Shown here in pieces: positions 34,978-44,575 of a stretch of DNA of 64,000 nt. Within the stretch, counting starts at the first letter, position 1. Each line of letters opens with the position of its first letter. Under the pieces are notes generated by a model. That model made no database searches, was not told where the DNA came from, and worked only from the letters and a program-made list of their open reading frames with translations. The DNA is from Iamia sp963728655. GTDB taxonomy: Bacteria > Actinomycetota > Acidimicrobiia > Acidimicrobiales > Iamiaceae. Made by a program: the position numbers and the translations under genes. Location: positions 1,488,001 to 1,552,000 of the forward strand of contig CAVSLD010000006.1 in assembly GCA_963728655.1 (NCBI GenBank). Direction: 5' to 3'.

Positions 34978-35931
34978 GTGCGCCGCCCCCTCGCCCTCCT
35001 CCTGGCCGCGTCCGTCCTGGTCGTGGTGCTGGGCGGGTGCAGCGACGACGGTGACGGCCCGGCAGGCGATGCCTCCCCCACCAGCACTCGGGCCACCACC
35101 ACCTCCGGCGAGGCGACGACGACCACCCCGCCGACGAACGCGCCGCCACCCGAGCTGCCCCGGGGCGGGCGCACCCTGTTCCCCGACCGCCGCGTGGTGG
35201 CCTACTACGGCAACCCCGGCACCGCCGCCCTCGGCGTGCTCGGCGAGACCGGCCCCGAGGAGGCCGCGGCCCGGGTCGAGGAGGCCGCGGCACCGTTCGA
35301 CTCCCCCGCGCGACCCGTCCTGCCCGCCTTCGAGCTGATCGTCACCGTGGCCCAGGCCTCTCCCGGGAGCGACGGCGACCACAGCGCACCGACCGACCTC
35401 GACGTGGTGCAGCAGTGGCTCGACGCCGCCCGCGTCGCAGGGATGCTGCTGATCCTCGACATCCAGCCCGGCAACGCCCCGTTCCTCCCCGAGGTCCAGC
35501 GCTACGAGGAGCTGCTGCGCCAGCCCGACGTGGGTCTGGCCCTGGACTCCGAGTGGCGCATGGGCCCCGGCGAGGTCCCGGGCGAGGTGCTCGGCTCGGT
35601 CGACGCGGCCGAGGTCAACGAGGTCTCGGACTGGCTGGCCGGCATCGTGGCCGAGGAGGACCTGCCCGAGAAGGTGTTCCTCCTCCACCTCTTCACCGAG
35701 TCGATGATCACCGATCGCGAGGCCGTGGTCGATCGGCCCGGCCTGGCCACCGTGTTCCACGTCGACGGCTTCGGGTCCCCGGCCCAGAAGGTCGCCAAGT
35801 ACGCCGCCCTCAAGGGCTCGGGCGACTTCGCCAGCGGCCTCAAGCTCTTCTACGACGAGGACGTCGAGATGTTCTCCCCCGACCAGGTCCTCGGCATCGA
35901 CCCCGACGTCGACCTGGTGACGTACCAGTAG
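34978..35931 (+). CDS. Lipoprotein of unknown function
   Basis: 317 residues from GTG at 34978 (GTG at 34969 also possible). A lipoprotein signal peptide ends at the lipobox VLGGC, followed by a Thr/Pro linker. The folded part (FPDRRVVAYYGNPGTAALGVLG, LILDIQPGNAPFLPEVQRYEELL, LALDSEWRM, KVFLLHLFTESMI) suggests a TIM-barrel-like enzyme or binding protein, but I do not recognise a named family. It would sit on the outer face of the membrane. It is divergent from the DJ-1 gene and convergent with rsh. Confidence 0.75.
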   Translation: MRRPLALLLAASVLVVVLGGCSDDGDGPAGDASPTSTRATTTSGEATTTTPPTNAPPPELPRGGRTLFPDRRVVAYYGNPGTAALGVLGETGPEEAAARVEEAAAPFDSPARPVLPAFELIVTVAQASPGSDGDHSAPTDLDVVQQWLDAARVAGMLLILDIQPGNAPFLPEVQRYEELLRQPDVGLALDSEWRMGPGEVPGEVLGSVDAAEVNEVSDWLAGIVAEEDLPEKVFLLHLFTESMITDREAVVDRPGLATVFHVDGFGSPAQKVAKYAALKGSGDFASGLKLFYDEDVEMFSPDQVLGIDPDVDLVTYQ

Positions 35932-35940
35932 GTCCGAGCC

Positions 35941-35970
35941 GCCACTCGGAGACGCGGCCCGAGTGACGGC
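35941..35970. terminator. Hairpin between the lipoprotein gene and rsh
   Basis: CACTCGG (35943-35949) pairs with CCGAGTG (35959-35965), loop of nine; the flanking CGCC/GGCG can extend the stem past a two-base bulge. No T run. It fits a bidirectional terminator for two convergent genes. Confidence 0.5.
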
Positions 35971-35972
35971 GA

Positions 35973-38187
35973 CTACTTGGCGCCCGGCATCACCCGGTAG
36001 GCCTCGTAGACGCCGTCGAGGCCGCGGATGGAGCGCAGGACGGAGTCGATGTGGGCGGGGTCGCTGACCTCGACCTCGAAGCGCATGGTGGTGACCCGGT
36101 CGGCGCTGGCCCGGGAGTCGCAGGAGAGGATGTTGATGTCGGCGTCGGCGAAGGCACCGGAGGTGTCGCCCAGCAGGCGGGGCCGGTCGAGGGCGCTGAT
36201 CTCGACCGCGGCGGTGAAGTGCCCGGCGCCGTCCTCGTCCCACTCGACCTCGATGAGGCGCCCGCCCTGGCCGTGGGACAGCGAGACGGCGTTGGCGCAG
36301 TCGGTGCGGTGGACCGACACGCCCCGGCCGCGGGTGACGAAGCCCATGATCTCGTCGCCGGGGACCGGGGTGCAGCACTTGGCCAGGCGGACCATGACGT
36401 CGTCGAGACCCTCGACGTGGACGCCGATGGTGTCGCGCTCGCTGCGGCCCCGCGGGGTGCGGGCGGTGGTGGGCAGCTGCTCCTCGTGCTCGGGGTCGCC
36501 GCTGCGCAGCTGGCGGGCGATGCGGCTGGCCACCGACTCGGGCGACACGTGGTGCTCGCCGATGGCGGCGTGGAGGGCGTCGACGTCGACGTAGTTGAGC
36601 TCGGCCGCGATGTCGGCCAGCACGCCCCGGGTGACCTCGCGGACAGGGAGGCCCTCGCGGCGCAGGCGCCTTGTCGAGGTCGTCGCGCCCGTTCTCGATG
36701 GCGTCCTCCCGGCGCTCGCGGGAGAACCACTGGCGGATCTTGTTGGCCGCCTTGGGCGTCTGGACGATCTGCAGCCAGTCCCGCTTGGGACCGGCGCCCT
36801 GGGTGCGGGAGGTGACGATCTCGCAGCTCTCGCCCGAGGCGAGGGTGTGGTCGAGCGACACCAGCCGGCCGTTGACCTTGGCCCCGGCGCAGGCGTGGCC
36901 GACCTCGGTGTGCACGGCGTAGGCGAAGTCGATGGGCGTGGCCCCCCGGGCCAGGGTGATGATGCGGCCCTTCGGCGTGAAGACGTAGACCTCGTCCTGG
37001 TCGAGGTCGACCTTGAGCTGGTCGTAGAACTGCTGGGGGTCCGAGACCTCCTGCTGCCAGTCGACGATGCGGTTGAGCCAGACCATGGCGTCGGCCTCGG
37101 AGCCGGGCTCCTTGTAGCCCCAGTGGGCCGCCACCCCGACCTCGGCCCGGCTGTGCATCTCCCGGGTGCGGATCTGGACCTCCAGGGGCTTGCCGCCGGG
37201 GCCCACGACGGTGGTGTGGAGCGACTGGTAGAGGTTGAACTTGGGGTGGGCGATGTAGTCCTTGAACCGGCCCTGGACCGGGGTCCAGGTGGCGTGGATG
37301 GAGCCCAGGGCGGCGTAGCAGTCCTTCACCGCGTCGACGAGCACCCGGATGCCCACCAGGTCGAAGATGTCGTCGAAGGCCCGGCCCTTCACGACCATCT
37401 TCTCGTAGATGCTCCAGTAGTGCTTCGGGCGCCCGGACACCTCGGCGTCGATGCGCAGCTCCTTGATCCGGTCGCGCACCTCCTCCAGCACCTGGGTCAG
37501 GTAGAGGTCGCGCTCGGGCGCCCGCATCGACACCATGTGGTCGATCTCGGCGTAGCGCTTGGGCTGCTGGGTGGCGAAGGCCAGGTCCTCGAGCTGCTGG
37601 CGCAGGTCCTGCATGCCGAGGCGGTGCGCCAGCGGGGCGTAGACGTCGAGGGTCTCCTGGGCGATGCGCTCCTGCTTCCACGCCGGCAGGGCCGCGAGGG
37701 TGCGCATGTTGTGGAGGCGGTCGGCCAGCTTGATGATGATCACCCGCAGGTCGCGGGCCATGGCCACCAGCACCTTGCGCACGGTGGCCGCCTGCTGGGC
37801 CTCCTTGGTCTCGAAGTTGAGCCGCTCGATCTTGGTGACGCCGTCGACGAGGTGGCGGACCTGGGAGCCGAAGTCGCGCTCGACGTCGGCGAGGGTCATG
37901 CCCGTGTCCTCCACCGCGTCGTGGAGCAGGGCGGCGGAGATGGTGACGTCGTCGAGGCCGAAGCCGGCCACGATGCGGGCCACGGCCAGGGGGTGGGTGA
38001 CGTAGGCCTCGCCCGTCTTGCGCACCTGGCCGGCGTGGGCCACCTTGGCCGTGTCGTAGGCCTTGGTGATCATGGCCGTCGAGCCCTTGGGGTGGCGGGC
38101 CTTGAAGTCGGCCAGCAGGGGCTCGAGGACCTCGTCGCGGGGCGCGGCCTGCCGGCGCCACGGGAGCACGCGAGCGACGGTCGCCAT
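35973..38187 (-). CDS. rsh: (p)ppGpp synthetase/hydrolase (RelA/SpoT), frameshifted
   Basis: About 737 residues after removing one base near 36663-36672. HD hydrolase domain (VTHPLAVARIVA, LLHDAVEDTGM, KLADRLHNMRTL), synthetase domain (GRPKHYWSIYEKM, VGIRVLVDAVKDCYAALG), TGS domain (YVFTPKGRIITLARGATPIDFAYAVHT), zinc-finger-like CC region (AKCCTPVPGDEIMGF) and ACT domain at the end. Both active sites look intact, so it should make and degrade (p)ppGpp. Dropping one C in GGCGCCTGCGCC joins DDLDKA to LRREGLPVREVTRG. ATG at 38187. It follows apt, as in most actinobacteria. Confidence 0.93.
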
Positions 38188-38293
38188 CGCCCCAGTCTGC
38201 CGCGTGGGCGCCCCGACCCGGTGCCCCGTGGAGCAGTGGACAGAGTGTGCCAGGCACGACCTGTCCACCTGCCCGCGGCGGGGGCGGGGATCC

Positions 38294-38845
38294 TCAGTAG
38301 GTGAGGAGGCTCACCACGGGGTGCTCGGCGATGTGGTCGCGTCCGCCGAGGCCCGAGAGCTCGAGCAGGAAGGCGAAGCCGGCGACGGTGCCGCCCAGGC
38401 CCGAGACCAGGCGACCGGTCGCGGCCGCGGTGCCACCGGTGGCGATGACGTCGTCGACGACGAGGGCCCGGTGCCCGGCCACGATGCCGTCGACGTGGAC
38501 CTCGAGGCGGTCGGTGCCGTACTCGAGGGCGTACTCCTCGTGGCGGACCTCCCGGGGCAGCTTCCCCGGCTTGCGCACGGGCACGAACCCGACCCCGAGG
38601 TGGAGGGCCAGCGGGACGCCGAGGATGAAGCCGCGGGACTCGATGCCCACGACCCGGTCGACCGCGATGCCGGCGTCGGCCACCTGGGCGGCCATGCCGC
38701 GGACGGCGCGGGCCAGGGCGTCGGCGTCGGCCAGCAGCGGCGTGATGTCCTTGTAGGCGATGCCCGGCGACGGGAAGTCGGCGACCTCGTGGATGTAGGG
38801 GGCCAACCCCGAGGGGTCGTCCTTGACCGGGAGGGCCTCGGTCAC
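38294..38845 (-). CDS. apt: Adenine phosphoribosyltransferase
   Basis: 183 residues. The PRPP-binding motif is ALVVDDVIATGGTAAA; VGIESRGFILG and FVPVRKPGKLP are Apt signatures. It salvages adenine to AMP in the cytoplasm. Its GTG overlaps the secF stop by four bases (GTGA), so it is coupled to secDF. The order secD-secF-apt-rsh is standard. Confidence 0.96.
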   Translation of the reverse strand: MTEALPVKDDPSGLAPYIHEVADFPSPGIAYKDITPLLADADALARAVRGMAAQVADAGIAVDRVVGIESRGFILGVPLALHLGVGFVPVRKPGKLPREVRHEEYALEYGTDRLEVHVDGIVAGHRALVVDDVIATGGTAAATGRLVSGLGGTVAGFAFLLELSGLGGRDHIAEHPVVSLLTY

Positions 38846-40050
38846 CGCTTCTTGCCCTTCTTCCGCGGCCGGGGCGGGTGGGTGCGGGTGCCGCTGGGAC
38901 GGGGCGGGATGGCCCCCTTGGGCGCCCGGCGGGCCGCGCCGCTCGCCCCGCCGGTGGCCAGCGCGGCCGTGCTCGCGGGGGCGTCGTCGTCGTCGGCCGC
39001 CAGGGCCTCGTCACCCTCGATCGGGCTGCGGGCCGCGTCCTGGCGCTCGAGCACCCGCTGGCGCAGGGCCTTGTAGCGGGGCTCGCGCTCCTTCAGCTTG
39101 GCGAGGAGGGGCGAGGCGATGAAGATCGACGAGTAGGCGCCCGAGAGCTGGCCGATGAACAGGGCCAGGCCGAACTCCTGGAGCGACGCCTGGCCCAGGG
39201 CGAGGGACCCGACCAGCAGCACCGACAGGATGGGGATGAGGGCGGTGATCTGGGTGTTGAGCGACCGCATCAGCACCTGGTTCAGCGACAGGTCGACCAT
39301 CTGGCTGTAGGTCATCTTGTTGCCGCTGGTGAGCAGGCGCGTGTTCTCGTCGACGCGGTCGAACACCACGATGCCGTCGTAGATCGAGAAGCCCATGATG
39401 GTGAGGAAGGCGACCACGGTGGCCGGCGTCACCGGGAGCTGGAGGATGGCGTAGACGCCGATCACCACCAGGATGTCGTGGAAGAGGGCCCCGATCGTGG
39501 CCACCGCCATCCGGAACTCGAACCGGATGGTGATGTAGATCAGGATCGCGACCAGGAAGAACACGAGGGCCCGCAGGGCCTTCTCGGAGATCTCCTGGCC
39601 CCACGACGGGCCGACGTCGTTGATCACGACCTCGTTGCGGTCGGCCCCGGTGAGGTCGACCAGGGTGTCGACGACCTCGGTGCTCTGCTGGCGCTTCTCG
39701 GCGTCGCTGCCCTCGAGGGGCGGTGTCTGGACGCGGACGGAGTCGCCCACCTCCTGGACCTCGACCTCGGAGAAGCCGACGCCGCCCACCGCGTCCTCGA
39801 CCTGGGACACCGAGACGCCGTTGGCCGGCACCTCCCACTGGCTGCCGCCGGTGAAGTCGATGCCCAGGTTCAGCCCGCCCCGCAGCAGGAGGGCGAGCAG
39901 GCCCAGGACGATGATCGACCCGGAGATGGCGAACCACAGCTTGGTGCGACCGATGAAGTCGATGCGCGTCTCGCCGTGGTACAGCTTCCACCACACGCTG
40001 CGCTTGGGCGCCGTCGGCTCGGTCGTGGGCCCGTCGTCGGTGGTGCTCAT
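38842..40050 (-). CDS. secF: Protein translocase subunit SecF
   Basis: 402 residues. Six membrane helices; the first is followed by LNLGIDFTGGSQWEV (SecF motif) and the later block has VFDRVDENTRLL and SLNTQITALIPILSVLLVGS. It works with SecD to drive export with the proton gradient. The C-terminus has a basic tail (RTHPPRPRKKGKKR). Coupled to secD by ATGA and to apt by GTGA. Confidence 0.95.
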   Translation of the reverse strand: MSTTDDGPTTEPTAPKRSVWWKLYHGETRIDFIGRTKLWFAISGSIIVLGLLALLLRGGLNLGIDFTGGSQWEVPANGVSVSQVEDAVGGVGFSEVEVQEVGDSVRVQTPPLEGSDAEKRQQSTEVVDTLVDLTGADRNEVVINDVGPSWGQEISEKALRALVFFLVAILIYITIRFEFRMAVATIGALFHDILVVIGVYAILQLPVTPATVVAFLTIMGFSIYDGIVVFDRVDENTRLLTSGNKMTYSQMVDLSLNQVLMRSLNTQITALIPILSVLLVGSLALGQASLQEFGLALFIGQLSGAYSSIFIASPLLAKLKEREPRYKALRQRVLERQDAARSPIEGDEALAADDDDAPASTAALATGGASGAARRAPKGAIPPRPSGTRTHPPRPRKKGKKR

Positions 40051-42080
40051 GCGCCGGCCCCCTTCGCCTCGACGGTGCCGCCGCCGTCGGTGCGACCCAG
40101 GCCCCGGGCCACGCCGAACACCCGGTTCTCGGTGAAGAACCGGTTGCGGGCCAGCAGGGCCACCATGGGCCGGTCGAAGCAGTAGGCGACGAAGATGTCG
40201 AGCACGACCGACAGGCCCAGGAAGAAGGCGAAGCCGCGCACGGCACCGACGGTGAGCCACCAGAGCAGGGCGGCACCCATGAACGAGGCCAGGTCGGCGG
40301 TGAGGATGGTGCGGAAGGCCTTCTGGAAGCCCTTCTCGGTCGAGGCGCGGACGGACTTGCCCAGCTTCACCTCGTCCTTCAGGCGCTCGAAGTGCACCAC
40401 GTAGGAGTCCACCGTGGTGCCCAGGGAGACCACGATGCCCACCACGCCGGAGAGTGACAGGGTGAGGCCCTGGGTGGCGGACAACCAGCAGACCACCCCG
40501 TACATGAGGGCGCTCCAGACGGCCAGGCCCAGCACCACCACCACCCCGAGGGCCCGGTAGTACAGGATCAGGTAGAGGGCGACGGCGATGAGGCCGATGA
40601 GGCCGGCCAGGATCCCGGCCTGGAGCGACTCCTCACCGAGGGTCGGCGACACCTGGCGCTCGGCGCTGCGGGTGAACTCGACGGGCAGGGCGCCGTAGCG
40701 CAGCACCAGGGCCAGGTCCTTGGCGTCGCCCTCGGCGAAGCCGCTCTGGCCGCCGCCGCTGATGACGAACTCCTTGTCGGCCAGGTTCTGGTCGTTCACG
40801 GCCGGAGCCGAGACGACCTCGTTGTCGAGCACGATGGCCAGCTGGCCGTTGCCGCCGGCCGAGGCGGGGCAGGTGGTGTCGCCCGCGAAGCAGGCGTTGA
40901 ACAGGGCGTTGGCGTCGTCCTTGCTGCCGCCCTTGATGTTGACGCCGACCACCCAGTCCGACCCGGTGGAGCCGCCGAGCTGGGCCTGGGCCGAGCTGAG
41001 GGCGTCGCCCTCGAAGCCGATCGGGCCCATCTGCACGCAGGTGCGCTGCTCGCCCTCGGCCTCCTGGGTGGGCAGGGTGACGACGCCGGAGGCGTCGGCC
41101 GGCGCGCCCGCGTCGGCGTCGGCGGCCGGTGCGGTGGTGGTCGTGGCCCCGTCGGCCGGCGCCGTGGTGGTGGCCCCGTCGGCCGGCGCCGTGGTGGTGG
41201 AGCCGTCGGTCGGGACCGTGGTGGTGGAGCCGTCGGTGCCGTCCTGACGGCCGAGCACGGGGGCGGCGCTCTCGCCGTCGGTGATGCCGCCGACCGGCGG
41301 CACCGGCCGGGCCGGTGCCCCCTCGGACTCGCCGGTGGTCGGCGGGGCCGTGGTGGCCGGCGCGGTGGTGACCGGCGCGGTGGTGGCCGGCACCGTCGTC
41401 TCGCCGGGGACGGTGGTCTCCCCCGGCACGGTGGTGTCGGTGGGCGGGGCGGTCGGGTCGGCCGCACCGGCGGCGGCCTCGGCGCCCGCCGCGCACGGGT
41501 CCTCGCCGGCGTCGGCCGCGGCCTGGTCGTAGGGCAGGGCCGGGATCAGGACGGGTCGGAACTCGAGCTTCGCCGTCTGGCCCACGATCTGCTGGGCCTT
41601 CTCGCGGTCCTCCACGCCGGGCAGCTCGACCACCACGTTGTCGCCCTGGCGGGTGACCTCGGGCTCGGCCACGCCCAGCCCGTCGATGCGCTGGCGGATG
41701 ATCGACATGGCCTGGTCGATGTTGTCGCTGGGCGGGTCGCCCTGGGCGGTGAGCACCACCGAGAACCCACCCTGGAGGTCGAGGCCCAGCTCCGGGGTGG
41801 CCTTGTTCACGGTCACGATGACCAGCGAGGTGACGGCCAGGCCGACCACCAGGCCCAGGGCGCCCAGGCCCCGGCCCCGGAGGCCCTGGAGGCGCCCGGC
41901 GCGGTCGAGGACCGAGAGGCCGGTGGCGACGACCAGCCCGATGCACAGGGCGAGGGTGACCCAGGTCCCGGTGGAGGCCTTGGAGTCGGCCGTGGCGATG
42001 GTGACGATCCGCGCGACCAGCAGCGCCACCGCGGCGGCCAGACCCAGGAGCGCCAGGGTGGGGCGACGGCGGGAGCTCAC
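40047..42080 (-). CDS. secD: Protein translocase subunit SecD with Thr/Pro-rich insertion
   Basis: 677 residues, longer than usual. LGLDLQGGFSVVL after the first helix, the P1 base with VVELPGVEDREKAQQIVGQTAKLEFRPVL, and five C-terminal helices (GIVVSLGTTVDSYVVHFERLKDEV) define SecD. Between residues of about 205 and 330 lies a low-complexity insertion made of TTVPGE, TTAPAT and GATTTAPAD repeats with a possible disulphide loop (CAAG ... RTCVQ). It sits in the outer P1 region. No yajC precedes it. -10-like TAGGGT near 42150 on the minus strand. Confidence 0.93.
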   Translation of the reverse strand: MSSRRRPTLALLGLAAAVALLVARIVTIATADSKASTGTWVTLALCIGLVVATGLSVLDRAGRLQGLRGRGLGALGLVVGLAVTSLVIVTVNKATPELGLDLQGGFSVVLTAQGDPPSDNIDQAMSIIRQRIDGLGVAEPEVTRQGDNVVVELPGVEDREKAQQIVGQTAKLEFRPVLIPALPYDQAAADAGEDPCAAGAEAAAGAADPTAPPTDTTVPGETTVPGETTVPATTAPVTTAPATTAPPTTGESEGAPARPVPPVGGITDGESAAPVLGRQDGTDGSTTTVPTDGSTTTAPADGATTTAPADGATTTTAPAADADAGAPADASGVVTLPTQEAEGEQRTCVQMGPIGFEGDALSSAQAQLGGSTGSDWVVGVNIKGGSKDDANALFNACFAGDTTCPASAGGNGQLAIVLDNEVVSAPAVNDQNLADKEFVISGGGQSGFAEGDAKDLALVLRYGALPVEFTRSAERQVSPTLGEESLQAGILAGLIGLIAVALYLILYYRALGVVVVLGLAVWSALMYGVVCWLSATQGLTLSLSGVVGIVVSLGTTVDSYVVHFERLKDEVKLGKSVRASTEKGFQKAFRTILTADLASFMGAALLWWLTVGAVRGFAFFLGLSVVLDIFVAYCFDRPMVALLARNRFFTENRVFGVARGLGRTDGGGTVEAKGAGA
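41140..41460 (-). repeat. Degenerate short repeats coding the SecD Thr/Pro linker
   Basis: Within secD, three near-copies of a 27-30-base unit read (G/D)G(S/A)TTT(A/V)P(A/T)D, and upstream two copies of a TTVPGE unit and four of TTAP(V/A/P). The DNA copies differ by few bases, suggesting recent slippage. The coded linker lies outside the membrane. Confidence 0.6.
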
Positions 42081-42200
42081 CGCGGGTCGGGGATGGGGGT
42101 TCGGAGGGCCACTCGTCGTCCAGTCACATCTGAGAAATGAGCCTGGAGGACCCTAGTGCTCCCGCCCCCGGCGACACCCAGCGCGCGCCGCGCCGACACC

Positions 42201-43352
42201 TCAGCCCCAGAGGGCGAGGACCTCGTGCCGCCAGGCGTCCAGGCGTCCGGCCCGGACGGCGTCGCGGGTGCGGTCGACGAAGCGGAGGAGCCAGGCCACG
42301 TTGTGCAGCGTGAGCAGGCGCATGGCCGTGAGCTCGCCGGTGGTCAGCAGGTGGCGCAGGTAGCCCCGCGACCAGCGGGCACACACCGGGCACGGGCAGG
42401 CCGGGTCGATCGGCCCGGGGTCGCGCGCGTGGCGGGCGTTGCGGAGGTTGAGCCGGCCTCCGTCGGTGAGCAGGGTCCCGTGGCGGGCCAGCCGGGACGG
42501 CAGGACGCAGTCGAACATGTCGATCCCGCAGGCCACCCCCTCGACCAGGCCGGCGGGGTCGCCCACGCCCATGAGGTAGCGCGGCCGGTCGGCCGGCAGG
42601 CCGGCCACCGCGGCGGCCAGGGCGGGGACCATCTCGGCGCGGGTCTCGCCCACCGACAGGCCGCCGATGGCGTAGCCGTCGAAGCCGACGTCGGTGGTCC
42701 AGCGGGCGCTGTCGGCCCGGAGGGCGGGGTCGGTGCCGCCCTGCACGATGCCCATCTGGGACTGCACCAGGCCCCGCTCGGCCCGCGCCTCGGCCCCCGC
42801 CAGGAAGGCGGCCCGGCCCCGCTCGGCCCAGCGGGCGGTGCGCTCCGCGGCCTGGCGCACGACCCGGTCCGGGGCCGGCAGGGCCGGGCAGATGTCGAGC
42901 ACCATCTGCACGTCGGCCCCGATGTCGGCCTGCACCGCGGCCGCCCCCTCGGGACCGAGGTGGTGGCTGCTGCCGTCGTAGGTGGAGCGGAAGGTGGCGC
43001 CCTCCTCGTCGACCTTGGGCTCGAGGGAGAACACCTGGAACCCGCCCGAGTCGGTGAGCGACAGGCCGTCCCACCCGGTGAAGCCCCGCAGCCCACCCAG
43101 CTCGCGCACCACGTCGGCGCCGGGGCGGAGCATCAGGTGGTACGTGTTGGCCAGCACCACCGGTGGCGCCAGGGCGTCGAGGTCGTCGGCCCCCAGGCCC
43201 CGCACCGCACCCCGGGTGCCGACGGGCATGAAGGCCGGGACGGGGAACGTCCCCCGCGCGGTGGAGACCGTCCCCGCCCGGGCCGCCCCGTCGGTGGCCT
43301 CCACCTCGACCCGCAGCGGCGTCGGACCCGTCTCCGCCCCTCCCCCGCTCAC
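42201..43352 (-). CDS. tgt: tRNA-guanine transglycosylase
   Basis: 383 residues. LTDSGGFQVFSL holds a catalytic aspartate, the second is in GGLSVGETRAEM/CVLPSRLARHGTL region, and the zinc site is CPCPVCARWSRGYLRHL (three Cys and a His). It inserts preQ1 at the wobble G34 of Asp, Asn, His and Tyr tRNAs. GTG at 43352. It follows queA by 70 bases on the same strand. No preQ1 synthesis genes are in the window. Confidence 0.96.
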   Translation of the reverse strand: MSGGGAETGPTPLRVEVEATDGAARAGTVSTARGTFPVPAFMPVGTRGAVRGLGADDLDALAPPVVLANTYHLMLRPGADVVRELGGLRGFTGWDGLSLTDSGGFQVFSLEPKVDEEGATFRSTYDGSSHHLGPEGAAAVQADIGADVQMVLDICPALPAPDRVVRQAAERTARWAERGRAAFLAGAEARAERGLVQSQMGIVQGGTDPALRADSARWTTDVGFDGYAIGGLSVGETRAEMVPALAAAVAGLPADRPRYLMGVGDPAGLVEGVACGIDMFDCVLPSRLARHGTLLTDGGRLNLRNARHARDPGPIDPACPCPVCARWSRGYLRHLLTTGELTAMRLLTLHNVAWLLRFVDRTRDAVRAGRLDAWRHEVLALWG

Positions 43353-43422
43353 GACCCCCACCCCTCGGACCTTGGACGCCTGTGCGCGCCAGGCAACGAC
43401 AGCCGTCCAGGGTCCGTCGCGA

Positions 43423-44487
43423 TCACGCGGCCCGGCCCCACCGGTGGTCCAGCAGGCAGCAGTCGCCGAAGGAGAGGAACCGGTACCCGTCGGCCAGGGC
43501 GTGGTCGTAGAGGGACCGCCAGCGGGGGCCCACGAAGGCGTCGACCAGCACCAGCAGCGACGAGCGGGGCACGTGGAAGTTGGTGAGCAGCCGGTCGACG
43601 ACCCCGAAGCGGAAGTCACCGTGGATGTAGATGTCGGTCCGGCCCTCGGTCTCCCCGGTGGCGACGGCCGCCTCCAGGGCGCGCAGCGTGGTGGTGCCCA
43701 CCGCCACGACCCGCCGCCCGTGGGCGCGGGCCCGGTGACAGGCGTCGAGCACGGCGGGGTCGACCCGGTAGGCCTCCTCGTGCATGCGGTGCGCCTCGAC
43801 GGTGTCGGTGGCGACCGGTCGGAAGGTGCCCAGCCCCACCCGCAGCTCGATGGTCTCGACCCGCACCCCCCGCTCCCGCACGGCGTCGACGACCCGGTCG
43901 GTGAGGTGCAGCCCCGCGGTCGGGGCGGCCACCGACCCGGGCGTCCGGGCGTAGACCGTCTGGTAGCGCTCGGGGTCGTCGAGGGCGGTGCCGATGTAGG
44001 GCGGCAGCGGCACCTCGCCCACCGCCTCCAGGGCGGCCAGCTCGGCCTCGATGCCGCCGGAGGCCCGACCCGCCGGGCGCAGGCGCACCCGGCGGACGCC
44101 GTCGCCCGCGTCGCCCCCCACCTCGACCTCCAGGCCCTCGGCCGTCAGCGTCGTGCCCGGGGGCACCCGACGCCCGGGCCGCACCAGCGCCTGCCACGTC
44201 CCGGCCTGCTCCCGCTCGAGGAGCAGGACCTCGACGGCCCCGCCGGTGGCCTTGTGGGCCCGGACCCGGGCGGGCAGGACCCGGGTGTCGTTGACCACCA
44301 GCACGTCGCCGGGGTCGAGCAGGGACGGCAGGGCGCGGATGCCCTGGTCGCACGGGGTGCGGCGGGGGCCGCGGTCCACCAGCACCCGGGCACCGTCGCG
44401 CGGCTCGAGGGGCACCTGGGCGATGCGGTCGTCGGGGAGGTCGTAGGCGAAGGCCGCGACCGGGGTCCCCGACGTCGGGGCGCTCAC
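43423..44487 (-). CDS. queA: S-adenosylmethionine:tRNA ribosyltransferase-isomerase
   Basis: 354 residues. N-terminal FAYDLPDDRIAQVPLEPRDGARVLV, then DVLVVNDTRVLPAR, PTAGLHLTDRVVDAV and YIHGDFRFGVVDRLLTNFHVPRSSLL are QueA hallmarks. It turns preQ1-tRNA into epoxyqueuosine-tRNA using the ribosyl part of SAM. GTG at 44487; upstream M20 gene ends 89 bases away. Confidence 0.96.
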   Translation of the reverse strand: MSAPTSGTPVAAFAYDLPDDRIAQVPLEPRDGARVLVDRGPRRTPCDQGIRALPSLLDPGDVLVVNDTRVLPARVRAHKATGGAVEVLLLEREQAGTWQALVRPGRRVPPGTTLTAEGLEVEVGGDAGDGVRRVRLRPAGRASGGIEAELAALEAVGEVPLPPYIGTALDDPERYQTVYARTPGSVAAPTAGLHLTDRVVDAVRERGVRVETIELRVGLGTFRPVATDTVEAHRMHEEAYRVDPAVLDACHRARAHGRRVVAVGTTTLRALEAAVATGETEGRTDIYIHGDFRFGVVDRLLTNFHVPRSSLLVLVDAFVGPRWRSLYDHALADGYRFLSFGDCCLLDHRWGRAA

Positions 44488-44575
44488 GGGCCGACCGGGG
44501 CCGGGTCGCCGACCGCCGGGGGACCGGCGCCGCGCCCCGAGCGGGCGCACCCCGGCGTGCCCGCCGACGGGGTGG

